Source of the DNA: Saccharomonospora sp. NB11
GTDB taxonomy: Bacteria > Actinomycetota > Actinomycetes > Mycobacteriales > Pseudonocardiaceae
DNA: 64,000 bases
Direction: 5' to 3'
Assembly: GCF_015910535.1 (NCBI RefSeq)
Contig: NZ_JACBJG010000010.1
Location: forward strand, 112,874-176,873
Below, piece by piece: positions 26,300 through 35,331 of this stretch (positions are counted from its first letter, which is position 1; each line of letters begins with the position of its first letter). The position numbers were made by a program, and so were the translations under genes. The notes beneath the pieces are model-generated. The model saw only the letters and a program-made list of their open reading frames with translations, was not told where the DNA came from and searched no databases.

Positions 26300-26630
26300 T
26301 TCCCCGTGACTGCGGTCTGGTCCTAGCGTCGTGAGAGTCCGGTCGACGGACTTCGCCTCCGCTCTCGTCGATCCGGTTGGCTGGCAGGAGTAACCACGCA
26401 CCGACCGCCTCTGCCCGGCATCGGAACTTCTGCCAGCCCATCCCCAGCTATCCCGGACGGCGCGCTACGTCGACACCACGTTTCGTCGACACCGCGCCGC
26501 CGGACACGCCCGCCTCGCGACCCGCCCTCCACGCGGTCGCCCGGGCCCGAGGTTGCGGAAGGTCGCGCCACGTGACCGACACGCGGAACGTGCGCTCACG
26601 TTCCCCCTTCGACACGACCTCCCACAAGAT
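26300..26630. other. Intergenic stretch without recognisable gene
   Basis: About 330 bp between the operator array and the promoter region of the XRE/ImmA cassette. Small open frames occur on both strands, but none has a ribosome site or recognisable protein. Nothing supportable seen. Confidence 0.4.
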
Positions 26631-26634
26631 CATT

Positions 26635-26674
26635 ACTGTTTACAGTCGTTACTGCGTCTCGTCAACAGTTGTTG
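26635..26674 (+). promoter_or_regulatory. Two palindromes upstream of the XRE/ImmA cassette
   Basis: ACTGT-TT-ACAGT (26635-26646) and CAACA-GT-TGTTG (26663-26674) are both perfect 12-mers, 28 bp centre to centre, in an AT-richer patch 44-83 bp before the ATG at 26718. Likely operator and promoter sites for the small XRE regulator it precedes. Confidence 0.5.
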
Positions 26675-26717
26675 CTCGCGACCAGCACGTCCCACCCGCA
26701 GAACCTCGGAGACTTCG

Positions 26718-27224
26718 ATGAGCACGACCCCCACGAGCTTCGCCGAGAAGCTGGCGTTCCTCATCGACACCATGCACCCGGCCGACCGCGGCCCCTACGA
26801 CGACGAAGAGCTGGCCCAGGTGCTGGGGGTGTCACGGCAGTACGTGTGGCAGTTGCGCACCGGAAGACGCGCCGAGCCCCGCCACAGCGTGGCGATGAAG
26901 ATCGTGCGGTTCTTCGGTGTGCCGGAGGACTACTTCGTCGACGACGACGTCAGCGTGGCCGTCATGCGGCAGATCCAGGACCTGCTCGATCACCGCGACG
27001 ATCTCGATTCAGGCCCACCTCGGCAGTCCGGTATGGACAAACGCGAGGAAGTCGAGGTACGCCGACTGGCGTTGCGCATCATCGGACTGTCCACTGACGA
27101 CCGCGAACTCGTGTCGAACATGGTGGAGAAGCTGCGCGCCTACGACGCCCGTCCCCGCGATCGCCGGAGCCGACGGAAGCCGACACCACCGCCGGTGGCG
27201 GAGAACGGTGATACGGGAGAATGA
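26718..27224 (+). CDS. Small XRE-family HTH regulator
   Basis: 168 residues from ATG 26718. Helix-turn-helix around DDEELAQVLGVSRQYVWQLR, then MKIVRFFGVPEDYFVDDD, the usual C-terminal end of this XRE type. The tail is Arg/Pro-rich and basic. The stop overlaps an ATG of the following frame. It heads a cassette with an ImmA/IrrE-type protease, as in stress- and phage-linked regulator/protease pairs where the protease cleaves the repressor. Two palindromes upstream are candidate operators. Confidence 0.85.
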   Translation: MSTTPTSFAEKLAFLIDTMHPADRGPYDDEELAQVLGVSRQYVWQLRTGRRAEPRHSVAMKIVRFFGVPEDYFVDDDVSVAVMRQIQDLLDHRDDLDSGPPRQSGMDKREEVEVRRLALRIIGLSTDDRELVSNMVEKLRAYDARPRDRRSRRKPTPPPVAENGDTGE

Positions 27225-27316
27225 TCGCCCGACGCTCGGGCGTCGGAACCCGGTGCGTGCGCCTGCTTCCGCCCGTCGCCGGGGGATTCGGTCGGCGACG
27301 TCGGGAGGGCGGCACG

Positions 27317-27856
27317 GTGACACACTCCGACACACGACGCCGTTGTGAGGAGCTGGTGGAGACGGTGCTCTCCCGGACCGGCATTCCGCAGCCCTGGAAT
27401 CTGAACGACTGGCTGGACCGCCTCGAACGCGTGCGAGGCCGTGACATCGACCTGTGCGCGGTGCCGTGGTCGCCGGGCGAACCGACCGGTGCGTGGCAAC
27501 GCCACGCCGACTACGACCTCATCGCCTACCCCGACAACACCGCCGGGTTCCACCAGGACCACATCATCCTGCACGAGGTCGGGCACATGCTGTTCGAGCA
27601 CTCCGGCCGCTGCGTGCTCTCCGACGAGGAAGCCCGCAGGATCGCTCCGGACCTGCGACCCGACGCGTTCACGCACCTGTTCGGTCGCACCAGCACCGCC
27701 GTGGAGGAGGACGAGGCGGAAGGCTTCGCACACCTCGTGCACGCCAGGGTCGCCGCCGCCCGCGCGGTGCCCCCGCCGCGACGCCATCGCACCCCGCCCA
27801 ACCGGTCCAGCCAGACCATGGTCGCGCGGTTGACGACCACGTTCGACCGGCTGTGA
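27317..27856 (+). CDS. ImmA/IrrE-family metallopeptidase
   Basis: 179 residues from GTG 27317 (GGGAGGG upstream). A longer frame from ATG 27221 overlaps the regulator stop but adds only a low-complexity Arg-rich stretch. The zinc-binding HExxH-type motif is HEVGHMLFEH (in IILHEVGHMLFEH), with a third ligand probably in the later EEDEAEGFAHL. Such proteases cleave a partner XRE repressor in response to a signal. The adjacent regulator gene is the obvious partner. Confidence 0.87.
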   Translation: MTHSDTRRRCEELVETVLSRTGIPQPWNLNDWLDRLERVRGRDIDLCAVPWSPGEPTGAWQRHADYDLIAYPDNTAGFHQDHIILHEVGHMLFEHSGRCVLSDEEARRIAPDLRPDAFTHLFGRTSTAVEEDEAEGFAHLVHARVAAARAVPPPRRHRTPPNRSSQTMVARLTTTFDRL

Positions 27857-27875
27857 GAACCGAGGTGAGAGGCAC

Positions 27876-29051
27876 ATGACGGGGACCGTCGTGAACGTGG
27901 TCACCGGGGTCTCCGCAATGGCAGGTGGGGCGCTCCGGCTCGTGCTGGCGCGCCGACACCTGACCCCGGCGACGTTGTACGCGTGTCTGGCCGTGATCGC
28001 GACGGGGGCGTCGGCAGCGCTGTCCGCCCCTGCCGTGCTCGCCGCCGCAGCCCCCATGGAACCGGCGCCGAACATGACCCGGCTGGTGGCCAACGCCGCC
28101 GCCATGGTCGGCGCATTCTGCGTGCACGCCATGCTGATCCATCTCGTGGCCCCCGACTCCGACCACGCGGCCACGGGCGTCCGGCGACAGTCGGTGATCC
28201 TGCTGCTGACGCTCACCGCCATAGCCACGTTGTTCCTGTCCGCCGGCACCACCTACCGACCGGATTTCCTGGCCACGTTCGCACGACTGCCCGGGATCGT
28301 CGGCTACCTGCTGTTGTTAAGCGGCTACATCGCCTGGAGCCTCGCCCGGCTTGTGGTCCTCGTCGGCCGGTACGTGGAACTGACCGACCGACGCTGGCTC
28401 CAGCGCGGCTTGCGCACCATGCAGGTCGGGGCGGCCTTCGGAGTCGCCTGGGGTGTGCACAAGGTCGTCGCCGCCACGTCCGTGTTCCTCGTCGGCGCGT
28501 CCTATCCCGGATCGGAGCTGCTGGCCGTGGTGCTGCCGGTCACCGCGGTGCTGCTGGTGGTGGTCGGCCTGCTGCTGCCCTCGTGCGCGCCCCCGATCGC
28601 GCAAGGCGCCTCGGCACTGCGACGGCGGCGGCAGTACCGGACGTTGCACGGGCTCTGGCTCACGCTGTCGCCGGTGATTCGCCACCTGAGACCCACACCT
28701 CGCCCCGGCTCGACGCCGCAGGAACGCCTGAGTGTCCGGGTGGTGGACATCCTCGACGCGTTGCTGGTGCTGTCGCCTTACCGTGACCGCCCCGCCCCCA
28801 CGACGCGGACTCCCGACGATGCCCGGCGGGAGGCCCACGCGATCGCGATGGCGCTCGCCCGCTGGTCGGCCGGAAAGCCCCCGGTCGACGCCGCGTCCGC
28901 GGAGGGTGCCGTCACGCCGTCGCCGCCGACCATGGATGATCTCGACGGTGAGGCCGCGTGGCTGTGTCGGGTCGCGAAGGCACTGCGACGACTGCCCGTG
29001 TCGACGAGTCAGGCCACACCGACCACCGCACGAGACGAGAGGGAGCCGTGA
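27876..29051 (+). CDS. MAB_1171c-like multi-pass membrane protein
   Basis: 391 residues from ATG 27876, 19 bp after the protease gene. There are about seven hydrophobic segments in the first 230 residues, then a cytoplasmic tail with RRQYRTLHGLWLTL and an Arg-rich YRDRPAPTTRTPDD region. The architecture resembles the uncharacterised actinobacterial MAB_1171c family that commonly sits with XRE and ImmA genes. I assign family by resemblance only; transport function is unproven. The stop overlaps the next gene as GTGA. Confidence 0.65.
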   Translation: MTGTVVNVVTGVSAMAGGALRLVLARRHLTPATLYACLAVIATGASAALSAPAVLAAAAPMEPAPNMTRLVANAAAMVGAFCVHAMLIHLVAPDSDHAATGVRRQSVILLLTLTAIATLFLSAGTTYRPDFLATFARLPGIVGYLLLLSGYIAWSLARLVVLVGRYVELTDRRWLQRGLRTMQVGAAFGVAWGVHKVVAATSVFLVGASYPGSELLAVVLPVTAVLLVVVGLLLPSCAPPIAQGASALRRRRQYRTLHGLWLTLSPVIRHLRPTPRPGSTPQERLSVRVVDILDALLVLSPYRDRPAPTTRTPDDARREAHAIAMALARWSAGKPPVDAASAEGAVTPSPPTMDDLDGEAAWLCRVAKALRRLPVSTSQATPTTARDEREP

Positions 29052-29653
29052 GCACGACGGACACCGCACAGGCGGTCGAGTCACGCACCGCCCGCGTCCT
29101 AAGCGAGGTGTTCGCCCCCTGGGTGATCGTCATCGCCCTGTCCGGAGCCGTGGCGTGGCGAGCCACGGAGGCGCTGGTGCCCACCGTCGCCTGGGGGCTG
29201 TTGATCGCGACGACCAGCAGCGTCCTGCCGATGGGTGTCATCGTCTGGGGCGCCCGACGAGGGCGGTGGGACGGGCACCACGTCCGCGACCGCGAGGGGC
29301 GGTTGGTGCCCTTCCTCGCGCTGCTCGTGTTGAGCGGCGCCTGTCTCGGGCTGCTTCTCTGGTGGGAGGCACCGCGGATGCTCGTGGCGTTGGACGTCGC
29401 CATGATCGCGGTGTTGCTGGTGAGCGGTGCGATCACGGTGTGGTGGAAGGTGTCCATGCACGCGGCGGTCGCCGCCGGGGCCGTCGTCATCCTCGCCGTC
29501 GCCTACACGGCCTGGCTGCTGCCGCTGCTGCTCGTGGTCGGCGCGGTGTGCTGGTCGCGTGTGCGGCTGGGCGACCACACCACCGCCCAGGTGGTCGCCG
29601 GCACGGTGTTGGGCGTGGTCGTCGGCGGCGGGGTGTTCGCTCTCGCCCTCTGA
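29048..29653 (+). CDS. PAP2-like membrane protein (degenerate active site)
   Basis: 201 residues from GTG 29048, overlapping the preceding stop. Five to six TM segments. The region KVSMHAAVAAG and the later SRVRLGDHTTAQVVAG resemble PAP2 motifs (PSGH and SR-x5-H-x3-D), but the PSGH Pro and Gly and the last Asp (Gln here) differ, so phosphatase activity is doubtful. Last gene of the XRE/ImmA cassette. Confidence 0.65.
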   Translation: MSTTDTAQAVESRTARVLSEVFAPWVIVIALSGAVAWRATEALVPTVAWGLLIATTSSVLPMGVIVWGARRGRWDGHHVRDREGRLVPFLALLVLSGACLGLLLWWEAPRMLVALDVAMIAVLLVSGAITVWWKVSMHAAVAAGAVVILAVAYTAWLLPLLLVVGAVCWSRVRLGDHTTAQVVAGTVLGVVVGGGVFALAL

Positions 29654-29739
29654 GCGCGCGTTGCCTTCGCCACAGTCGGTAACCGATTGCTCTACAGTTC
29701 GTTGAGCTGCCCGACTGCACGGCGTGTGGAAGGAACCCC

Positions 29740-30618
29740 ATGAGCGCATCTGTGGCCCCGCTGATCGAGCAGGTCGTCGACACCGAGCGATACCCGCTGT
29801 TCCAGCCGGACAGCGACGCGTGGCTCGCGGCGGTGGAGAAGGTGCGGGCCGACTTGACCCACGACGGTTGCAGTGTGCTGACCGATTTCGTCCGCCCCGA
29901 ACACCACGACACCCTGCGGGCCGAGGGCGCCGACATGGCTCCGCGCGCGCACTACGACGTCGAGCTCGTGAACGCCTACAACATTCCGTGCGACCGCGCG
30001 GAGGCCGAGCTTCCCGAGGACCACCCCGCCCGGCTCACACTGCGGCGACGCAACGCGTTCGTGGCGCGCGACCACATCCCGTCGGACGCGATCATCCACC
30101 GGCTCTACACCGACCCGCACGTGCAACGGTTCCTCGCCGCCTGCTTCGGGTTGGAGGAGATCCACGAGCTCGCCGACCCGCTCGCGGCGCTGGTGCTGAA
30201 CGTCGTCCGCCCCGGCATGGATCACCCGTGGCACTTCGACACCAACGAGTTCGCCGTCTCCCTGCTCACCCAGGCCCCCGAGTCCGGCGGTGACTTCGAG
30301 TACTGCCCCGGTATCCGCTCGGAGCAGGAGGAGAACTTCGCCGACGTCCGCGCGGTGTTGACCGGCGAACAGCGGCAGTCGGTGCGACGGTTGACCCTGC
30401 GCACCGGCGATCTGCAACTGTTCCGGGGCCGTTTCGCCCTGCACCGGGTCACCCCCGTGGAGGGCACGACCGAGCGGCACACCGCGATCTTCGCCTACAG
30501 CGCACGGCCCGGAGTGGTGGGCAGCGTGGCCCGCACCCGCCAGCTCTTCGGCCGCGTCACCGAGGCTCACCTCGCCGCCGAGGGCAAGGCCGTCCGAGGC
30601 GACCAGTTGCTCGACTGA
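29740..30618 (+). CDS. 2-oxoglutarate-Fe(II) oxygenase (HalD/BesD-like fold, hydroxylase-type motif)
   Basis: 292 residues; AAGGAAC precedes ATG 29740. Facial triad: H165-x-D167 in HPWHFDTNEF, distal His235 in FALHRVTP, and 2OG-binding Arg246 in TERHTAIF. The overall order resembles the HalD/BesD family of amino-acid-acting oxygenases, but the HxD Asp is kept (halogenases have Gly or Ala there), so hydroxylation is more likely than chlorination. It is directly followed by a choline/carnitine acyltransferase gene 43 bp downstream, so both may act on one quaternary or amino-acid substrate. Substrate unknown. Confidence 0.8.
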   Translation: MSASVAPLIEQVVDTERYPLFQPDSDAWLAAVEKVRADLTHDGCSVLTDFVRPEHHDTLRAEGADMAPRAHYDVELVNAYNIPCDRAEAELPEDHPARLTLRRRNAFVARDHIPSDAIIHRLYTDPHVQRFLAACFGLEEIHELADPLAALVLNVVRPGMDHPWHFDTNEFAVSLLTQAPESGGDFEYCPGIRSEQEENFADVRAVLTGEQRQSVRRLTLRTGDLQLFRGRFALHRVTPVEGTTERHTAIFAYSARPGVVGSVARTRQLFGRVTEAHLAAEGKAVRGDQLLD

Positions 30619-30661
30619 CCCGACCCACGACAGAACCGAACGACCGACTTCGAGGACCACC

Positions 30662-32443
30662 GTGACTTCCACCGAATCGACACCCACGTTCGCCCACGAG
30701 GACAGCCTTCCCCGGGTTCCCCTGCCCACGCTGGAGGAGTCCTGCACCCGGTTCCTGGAGTGGTGCGCGCCGCTGTTGACCGACGACCAGCGTGCCGTCA
30801 CCGAGAAGGCGGTGGCCGAGTTCCTGCGCGCGGGCGGCCCCGCGCACACCCTGCACGCCGCGCTGCGCGAGTACGACTCCACCGAGGGCGTGCGGAGCTG
30901 GCTCGACCGCTTCTGGCCCTCCCGCTACCTCGGTCGGCGTGACCGCATCGCGCTGAACGCGAACTTCTTCTTCCTGTTCCAGCCGTCCGAACTCGGTCAG
31001 CGCGCTCGCGCCGCCCGAATCATCGCATCCACTGTGGACTACAAGTTGCGGCTGGACGCCGAGGCGATCCCGCCGGTGATGCAGCGGGGCAGGCCGCTGT
31101 CCATGGACCAGGTGAAGTACCTGTTCTCCACCACGCGGATCCCCGGCACGACGCAGGACACCGTCCGCGCCCCGTACAGCGACGCCGAACCCGGTCCGTC
31201 CACCGCTCGCCACATCGTGGTGCTCAGCCGCGGTCACCTCTACCGGTTGGACGTCGTCGACCCCGACGGGCGACCGGTGTCGGTGGCCAACCTCGAACAG
31301 GGACTCGCCGACGTGCTCGCCGCGACCGAGACGCGTGCCGAGTTCCCCGTGGGTCACCTCACCACGAAGGCGCGCGCCGAGTGGGCCGAGAGTCGGGCCG
31401 CCCTGCTGCGGCTGCCGGGCAACGCCGAGGCACTCGACACGGTGGAGACCGCCCTGTTCTGCGTCGCGCTCGACGACCACACCCCGTCCGACACCAAGGA
31501 CGCGTGCGACCACCTGCTGCACGGCGACAGCGGCACCCGGTGGTTCGACAAGTCGGTGTCGTTCGTCGTCTTCGCCGACGGCACCGCGGGCATCAACATC
31601 GAGCACTGTGGACTCGACGGCACCACCGTGTTGTCGTTCGTCGACACCGTGCTGACCACGGAGGTCGACGAGCGCGAGAGCACGGGAACCCCCGCGCTGG
31701 CACCGATCGAGTTCACCCTCGACGACGCGTTGCGGAAGGACGTCTCCTCGGCGGCGACCGCGTTCGCCGACTACGCGGCGGCCACCGCGTCGCGCCTCGT
31801 GTCGTTCGACGACATCGGCTCGACCCGCATCAAGCAGCTCAACATCTCCCCCGACGCGTTCATGCAGCTGGCCTACCAGCTCGCGCACAAGCGCGCGAAG
31901 GGCTTCCTCGGCGCCACCTACGAGTCGATCGCCACCCGCCAGTACCAGGCCGGGCGGACCGAGGCCATGCGCGTGGTCACGCCCGAGATCGTGCGCTTCG
32001 TCGACGTGATGGAGAACCCGGACGCCGACGTCGACGACCGGGTCGCCGCCGTGCGCGCGGCGGCGGAGAAGCACGTCGCCAGGGCCAAGGAGTGCCAGGC
32101 GGGCAAGGCTCCGGAACAGCATCTGTGGGAACTCCAGCTCGTCGCGGCCCGACAGCCGGAGCTGGGTGTCGACCCCGACCTCCCGCTGTACTCCACGCCG
32201 GGCTGGACGGTGATGCGCGACGACTACCTGAGCACCAGCTCGGCCCCGTCGGAGAACATCCAGTACTTCGGCTTCGGCTCCACGAGCAGCCACTGCATCG
32301 GCGTCGCCTACGTGCTGCTGCCCGACCGCGTCAACATCTACCTGAGCACCCCGGAGGGCGTCGCCGCCGAGATGGCGACGTTCGCCGAACAGCTCACCAC
32401 GGCGGTCTACGAGCTGGAGGACCTGCTCGACCCACAGCTCTAG
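30662..32443 (+). CDS. Choline/carnitine O-acyltransferase family protein
   Basis: 593 residues from GTG 30662. Catalytic His315 in GINIEHCGLDG (family N-x-E-H-x-x-x-D pattern), and a C-terminal STS-type motif in SSAPSENIQYFGFGSTSSHCIG. Length and folds match eukaryote-like carnitine acyltransferases, which move acyl groups between CoA and a hydroxylated acceptor. This family is uncommon in bacteria. The upstream oxygenase could create the hydroxyl group acylated here. A strong bidirectional terminator follows. Confidence 0.9.
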   Translation: MTSTESTPTFAHEDSLPRVPLPTLEESCTRFLEWCAPLLTDDQRAVTEKAVAEFLRAGGPAHTLHAALREYDSTEGVRSWLDRFWPSRYLGRRDRIALNANFFFLFQPSELGQRARAARIIASTVDYKLRLDAEAIPPVMQRGRPLSMDQVKYLFSTTRIPGTTQDTVRAPYSDAEPGPSTARHIVVLSRGHLYRLDVVDPDGRPVSVANLEQGLADVLAATETRAEFPVGHLTTKARAEWAESRAALLRLPGNAEALDTVETALFCVALDDHTPSDTKDACDHLLHGDSGTRWFDKSVSFVVFADGTAGINIEHCGLDGTTVLSFVDTVLTTEVDERESTGTPALAPIEFTLDDALRKDVSSAATAFADYAAATASRLVSFDDIGSTRIKQLNISPDAFMQLAYQLAHKRAKGFLGATYESIATRQYQAGRTEAMRVVTPEIVRFVDVMENPDADVDDRVAAVRAAAEKHVARAKECQAGKAPEQHLWELQLVAARQPELGVDPDLPLYSTPGWTVMRDDYLSTSSAPSENIQYFGFGSTSSHCIGVAYVLLPDRVNIYLSTPEGVAAEMATFAEQLTTAVYELEDLLDPQL

Positions 32444-32455
32444 AGCCCAGGCACA

Positions 32456-32501
32456 GAGAAGCGGGGCGGGGTCGGCATCACGCCACCCCGCCCCGCTTCT
32501 C
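32456..32501. terminator. Bidirectional terminator
   Basis: Perfect 17-bp stem (GAGAAGCGGGGCGGGGT at 32456-32472 with 32485-32501), 12-nt loop, between the convergent acyltransferase and ABC permease genes. Confidence 0.85.
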
Positions 32502-32512
32502 GTCTCCCCCGG

Positions 32513-33640
32513 TCAGTCGGCGTGCTTCCACGCCGCCGACAACGCGACCTTGCCTCGGGTCTGCAGCAGCGCACCCGAGTACAGCCGCGCGCCGAGCATC
32601 ACGACGAGCGCCGCCGTGACCGCGAGCACGCCGAGCGACGCCAGCGCCTCCCACACGGCCGCCTCCCCGGCGAACATCCGCAGCGGCATCGCCACGGCGG
32701 CGGAGAACGGCACGAACGACAGCACCGTCATGACGGTCTCGTTGTCGGAGAAGAACATGACCGCGAAGTACGGTCCCATCACCAGCATCATGGCCAGGCC
32801 CATGGTGGCTCCGAGGTCCTCCTGCCTGCTCACGAGCGACCCCGTCACCGCCCACAGCGCGGACAGCAGCAGGAAGCCGAGGATCATGAACGGCACGAAC
32901 CAGCCCAGGGCCGGGAGCACGACGGTCAACAGGTCGCTGTGTCCGCCCGCCTGCAACGCGAGCGGGGCCGCGACGGCGATCACCACGACCTGACCGAGCG
33001 TCAGCAGTGTGTGGCCGACGATCTTGCCCGCGAGCAGGGCCCGAACCGGGACCGTGGACACCAAGATTTCGACGACCCGGGTCTGCTTCTCCGTCACCGT
33101 GCTCTGGGCGATGGCCACCCCGCCCATCCCGAACATGAGGAACAGGACGGAGAGCACCAGCACCACGGCGCCCCGTTCCCCGCTCGACACGTCCGCCGTC
33201 TCCAACAAGTCCACCGGAGGCACCGTGCCCAGACCCGCGACGATCTCGGCGGGCGGGTCCGACAACGCCACGACCCTCACACCGGTCAGCGACTCGCCGG
33301 TCGAGTCGGGCACCACGGCGGCGTCGACCTCCTCCGAGCGGACCAGTTCCTCCGCCGCGGCGACGTCCTCGACCTCGACGACGTCGACGTCGAGCGGTTC
33401 GAGTGCGGCGTGCACGTCACTGGTGCCCACGACGGCCACACTGGACTGCCCGCCCCCGAACACCGACGGCAGCACCGACAGCGCGAACAGCGCCACGACG
33501 GTGACCCCGAGACCGATCCAGAAGCTCTTCAGTTGCAGGAAGGACTTCACCTCGCGTTCCGCGACGAGCCGGGTCGCCGCGACGAACGACGTCCCGCCCG
33601 CCGCGCTCCCCGGCGAGGGGTGCCCGGTCGTGGTGCTCAT
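32513..33640 (-). CDS. ABC-2 type exporter permease (NatB-like)
   Basis: 375 residues. One N-terminal TM (about 42-60), a large extracytoplasmic domain (about 65-155), then five TM segments in the C-terminal half. The order resembles sodium/antibiotic exporter permeases of the NatB/ABC2 type; VTEKQTRVVEILVSTVPVRALLAGKIVG is the cytoplasmic coupling segment. The ATG overlaps the ATPase stop by one base, so it is a dedicated partner. Substrate unknown. Confidence 0.88.
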   Translation of the reverse strand: MSTTTGHPSPGSAAGGTSFVAATRLVAEREVKSFLQLKSFWIGLGVTVVALFALSVLPSVFGGGQSSVAVVGTSDVHAALEPLDVDVVEVEDVAAAEELVRSEEVDAAVVPDSTGESLTGVRVVALSDPPAEIVAGLGTVPPVDLLETADVSSGERGAVVLVLSVLFLMFGMGGVAIAQSTVTEKQTRVVEILVSTVPVRALLAGKIVGHTLLTLGQVVVIAVAAPLALQAGGHSDLLTVVLPALGWFVPFMILGFLLLSALWAVTGSLVSRQEDLGATMGLAMMLVMGPYFAVMFFSDNETVMTVLSFVPFSAAVAMPLRMFAGEAAVWEALASLGVLAVTAALVVMLGARLYSGALLQTRGKVALSAAWKHAD

Positions 33641-34521
33641 CAGATGGCCTCCTTGAAGATCTCTTCCAGCGAGGGCAGAACCGGCGTGAAGCTGCGCACG
33701 TCCCCCTTGGCCAGCGCCGCGCGCAACACGTCCTGGTCACTGGTTCCGTCGGCGAGCTCGAACACCGCGCGCGGACCGTCGAGGTCCACCACCCGCACCC
33801 CGGCGAGGTCGCGCAGCCATCCGGCGTCGGAGTCGACCACGAGTTCGTAGCGCTCCGAGGCGTAGCGGCGGCGCAGCTCCTCCCGGTCGCCGCTGGCGGC
33901 GATCGCCCCACCCGAGATGATCACCAGGTCGTCGCAGAGTTGTTCCACGATGGCGAGCTGGTGGCTGGAGAACAGCACCGGGACCCCACGCTTCGCCCGC
34001 TCCCGCAGCACACCCAGCACGACGCCGACGGCGATCGGGTCGAGTCCGGAGAACGGCTCGTCGAGGATCAGCAGTACCGGGTCGTGCACGAGCGCCGCCG
34101 CCACCTGGACGCGCTGCTGGTTGCCCAGCGACAGGTCCTCCAGCTTGTCGTTCGCGCGCGCCTCCAGGTCGAGCTGGGCGAGCAGTTCCTCGGTGTTGCG
34201 CCGCGCGGTGGCGCGATCGAGGCCGTGGAGCTGACCGAGCCACGCCACCTGCTCCGCGATCTTCATCTTCGGGTACAGGCCGCGTTCCTCCGGCATGTAG
34301 CCGAAGCGCTGTCGCAGCGCCGGAGTGACCGGTTCGCCGTTCCACGTCACCGAGCCACCGTGCGCGGCCAGGACTCCGAGGATGATGCGCATCGTGGTGG
34401 TCTTGCCCGCGCCGTTGGCTCCGAGGAAGCCCGTCATGCGGCCTGGACGCACCTCGAACGAGACGTCGTCGAGCACCTGATGCTCGCCGAAGCGGCGACT
34501 GATGCTGGTCACTGTCAACAT
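33640..34521 (-). CDS. ABC transporter ATP-binding protein (NatA-like)
   Basis: 293 residues. Walker A GANGAGKTTT, signature LSLGNQQRVQVAA (variant of LSGGQ), Walker B LLILDEPFSG, H-loop LFSSHQ. The C-terminal extra domain is typical of the NatA/drug-resistance subgroup. It powers export with the adjacent permease; the LuxR-type two-component system just upstream on the same strand is the likely regulator. Confidence 0.92.
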   Translation of the reverse strand: MLTVTSISRRFGEHQVLDDVSFEVRPGRMTGFLGANGAGKTTTMRIILGVLAAHGGSVTWNGEPVTPALRQRFGYMPEERGLYPKMKIAEQVAWLGQLHGLDRATARRNTEELLAQLDLEARANDKLEDLSLGNQQRVQVAAALVHDPVLLILDEPFSGLDPIAVGVVLGVLRERAKRGVPVLFSSHQLAIVEQLCDDLVIISGGAIAASGDREELRRRYASERYELVVDSDAGWLRDLAGVRVVDLDGPRAVFELADGTSDQDVLRAALAKGDVRSFTPVLPSLEEIFKEAI

Positions 34522-34580
34522 GCCGATCAGTGAAACAAAAGGAGCGGGCGACGTCGTCAGGCCGCGGAACGATCATGCGT

Positions 34581-34598
34581 GTCCTCCGTGAGGAGGAC
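34581..34598 (-). terminator. Small hairpin between response regulator and ABC genes
   Basis: A 7-bp stem GTCCTCC/GGAGGAC with a GTGA loop. Weak terminator or processing signal. Confidence 0.45.
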
Positions 34599-34603
34599 GC
34601 CCG

Positions 34604-35305
34604 TCACCCGCCGCCGGGCGTGACGATGCCGTGCTCGTAGGCGTAGACGACCGCGTGGGTCCGGTCGCGCAGCCCGAGTTTCGACAGCACCCGCGACACG
34701 TGGGTCTTGACGGTGGTCTCCCCGAGGACCAGAGCCTCGGCGATCTCGGCGTTGCTCGCGCCCGTCGCCAGCAGGGACAGCACCTCGAACTCCCGATCGG
34801 TGAGTTCCGGAGGACGACGAGGCGCAACGGGCGCGGTGGACGCGGAGAACCGTGCGATCACCCGGCGCGTGACCTCCGGCGACAACAGCGCGTCACCGCG
34901 CGCGACGACCCGCACCGAGTCGATCAGGTGTTCCGGGGAGGCATTCTTCAGCAGAAAACCGCTCGCCCCCGCCTGCAACGCCTCGAACAGGTAGTCCTCG
35001 CGGTCGAACGTGGTGAGGATGATGACCTTCGTCGGATGCCGGGAACCGGAGGGACCGAGCAGCCGCCGCGTGGCCTCCAACCCGTCGACCCGCGGCATCT
35101 GCACGTCCATCAGCACGACGTCGGCCCGCGACCGCGTGGCCAGCTCCACCGCCTCCGCGCCGTCGCTCGCCTCGCCGACCACCTCGATGCCGTCGGCCGA
35201 CGAGAGGATGACCCGGAACCCGGCCCGCACGAGCGCCTGGTCGTCCGCAAGGAGGACCCGCAGCGGTCGGCTCGCGTCGTGGGCCTCCCTGATGCCGTCG
35301 GTCAT
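34604..35305 (-). CDS. LuxR/NarL-family response regulator
   Basis: 233 residues. Receiver domain (about 15-130) with acidic pocket LLADDQ and phospho-Asp in VVLMDVQMPRVDG, switch Thr in ILTTFD, Lys in FLLKNASPE. C-terminal LuxR HTH with LTDREFEVLSLLATGASNAEIAE and TVKTHVSRVLSKLGL. It forms a pair with the histidine kinase gene 26 bp upstream and probably controls the adjacent ABC exporter. Confidence 0.95.
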   Translation of the reverse strand: MTDGIREAHDASRPLRVLLADDQALVRAGFRVILSSADGIEVVGEASDGAEAVELATRSRADVVLMDVQMPRVDGLEATRRLLGPSGSRHPTKVIILTTFDREDYLFEALQAGASGFLLKNASPEHLIDSVRVVARGDALLSPEVTRRVIARFSASTAPVAPRRPPELTDREFEVLSLLATGASNAEIAEALVLGETTVKTHVSRVLSKLGLRDRTHAVVYAYEHGIVTPGGG

Positions 35306-35331
35306 CGGTCGACGCTCCTTCCCACGCGACG

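Noticed and set aside
29740..30618. Halogenase (HalD/BesD) call for the 2OG oxygenase
   Set aside because: The Fe-binding HxD Asp is present (HFD); halogenases replace it, so a hydroxylase is more likely.
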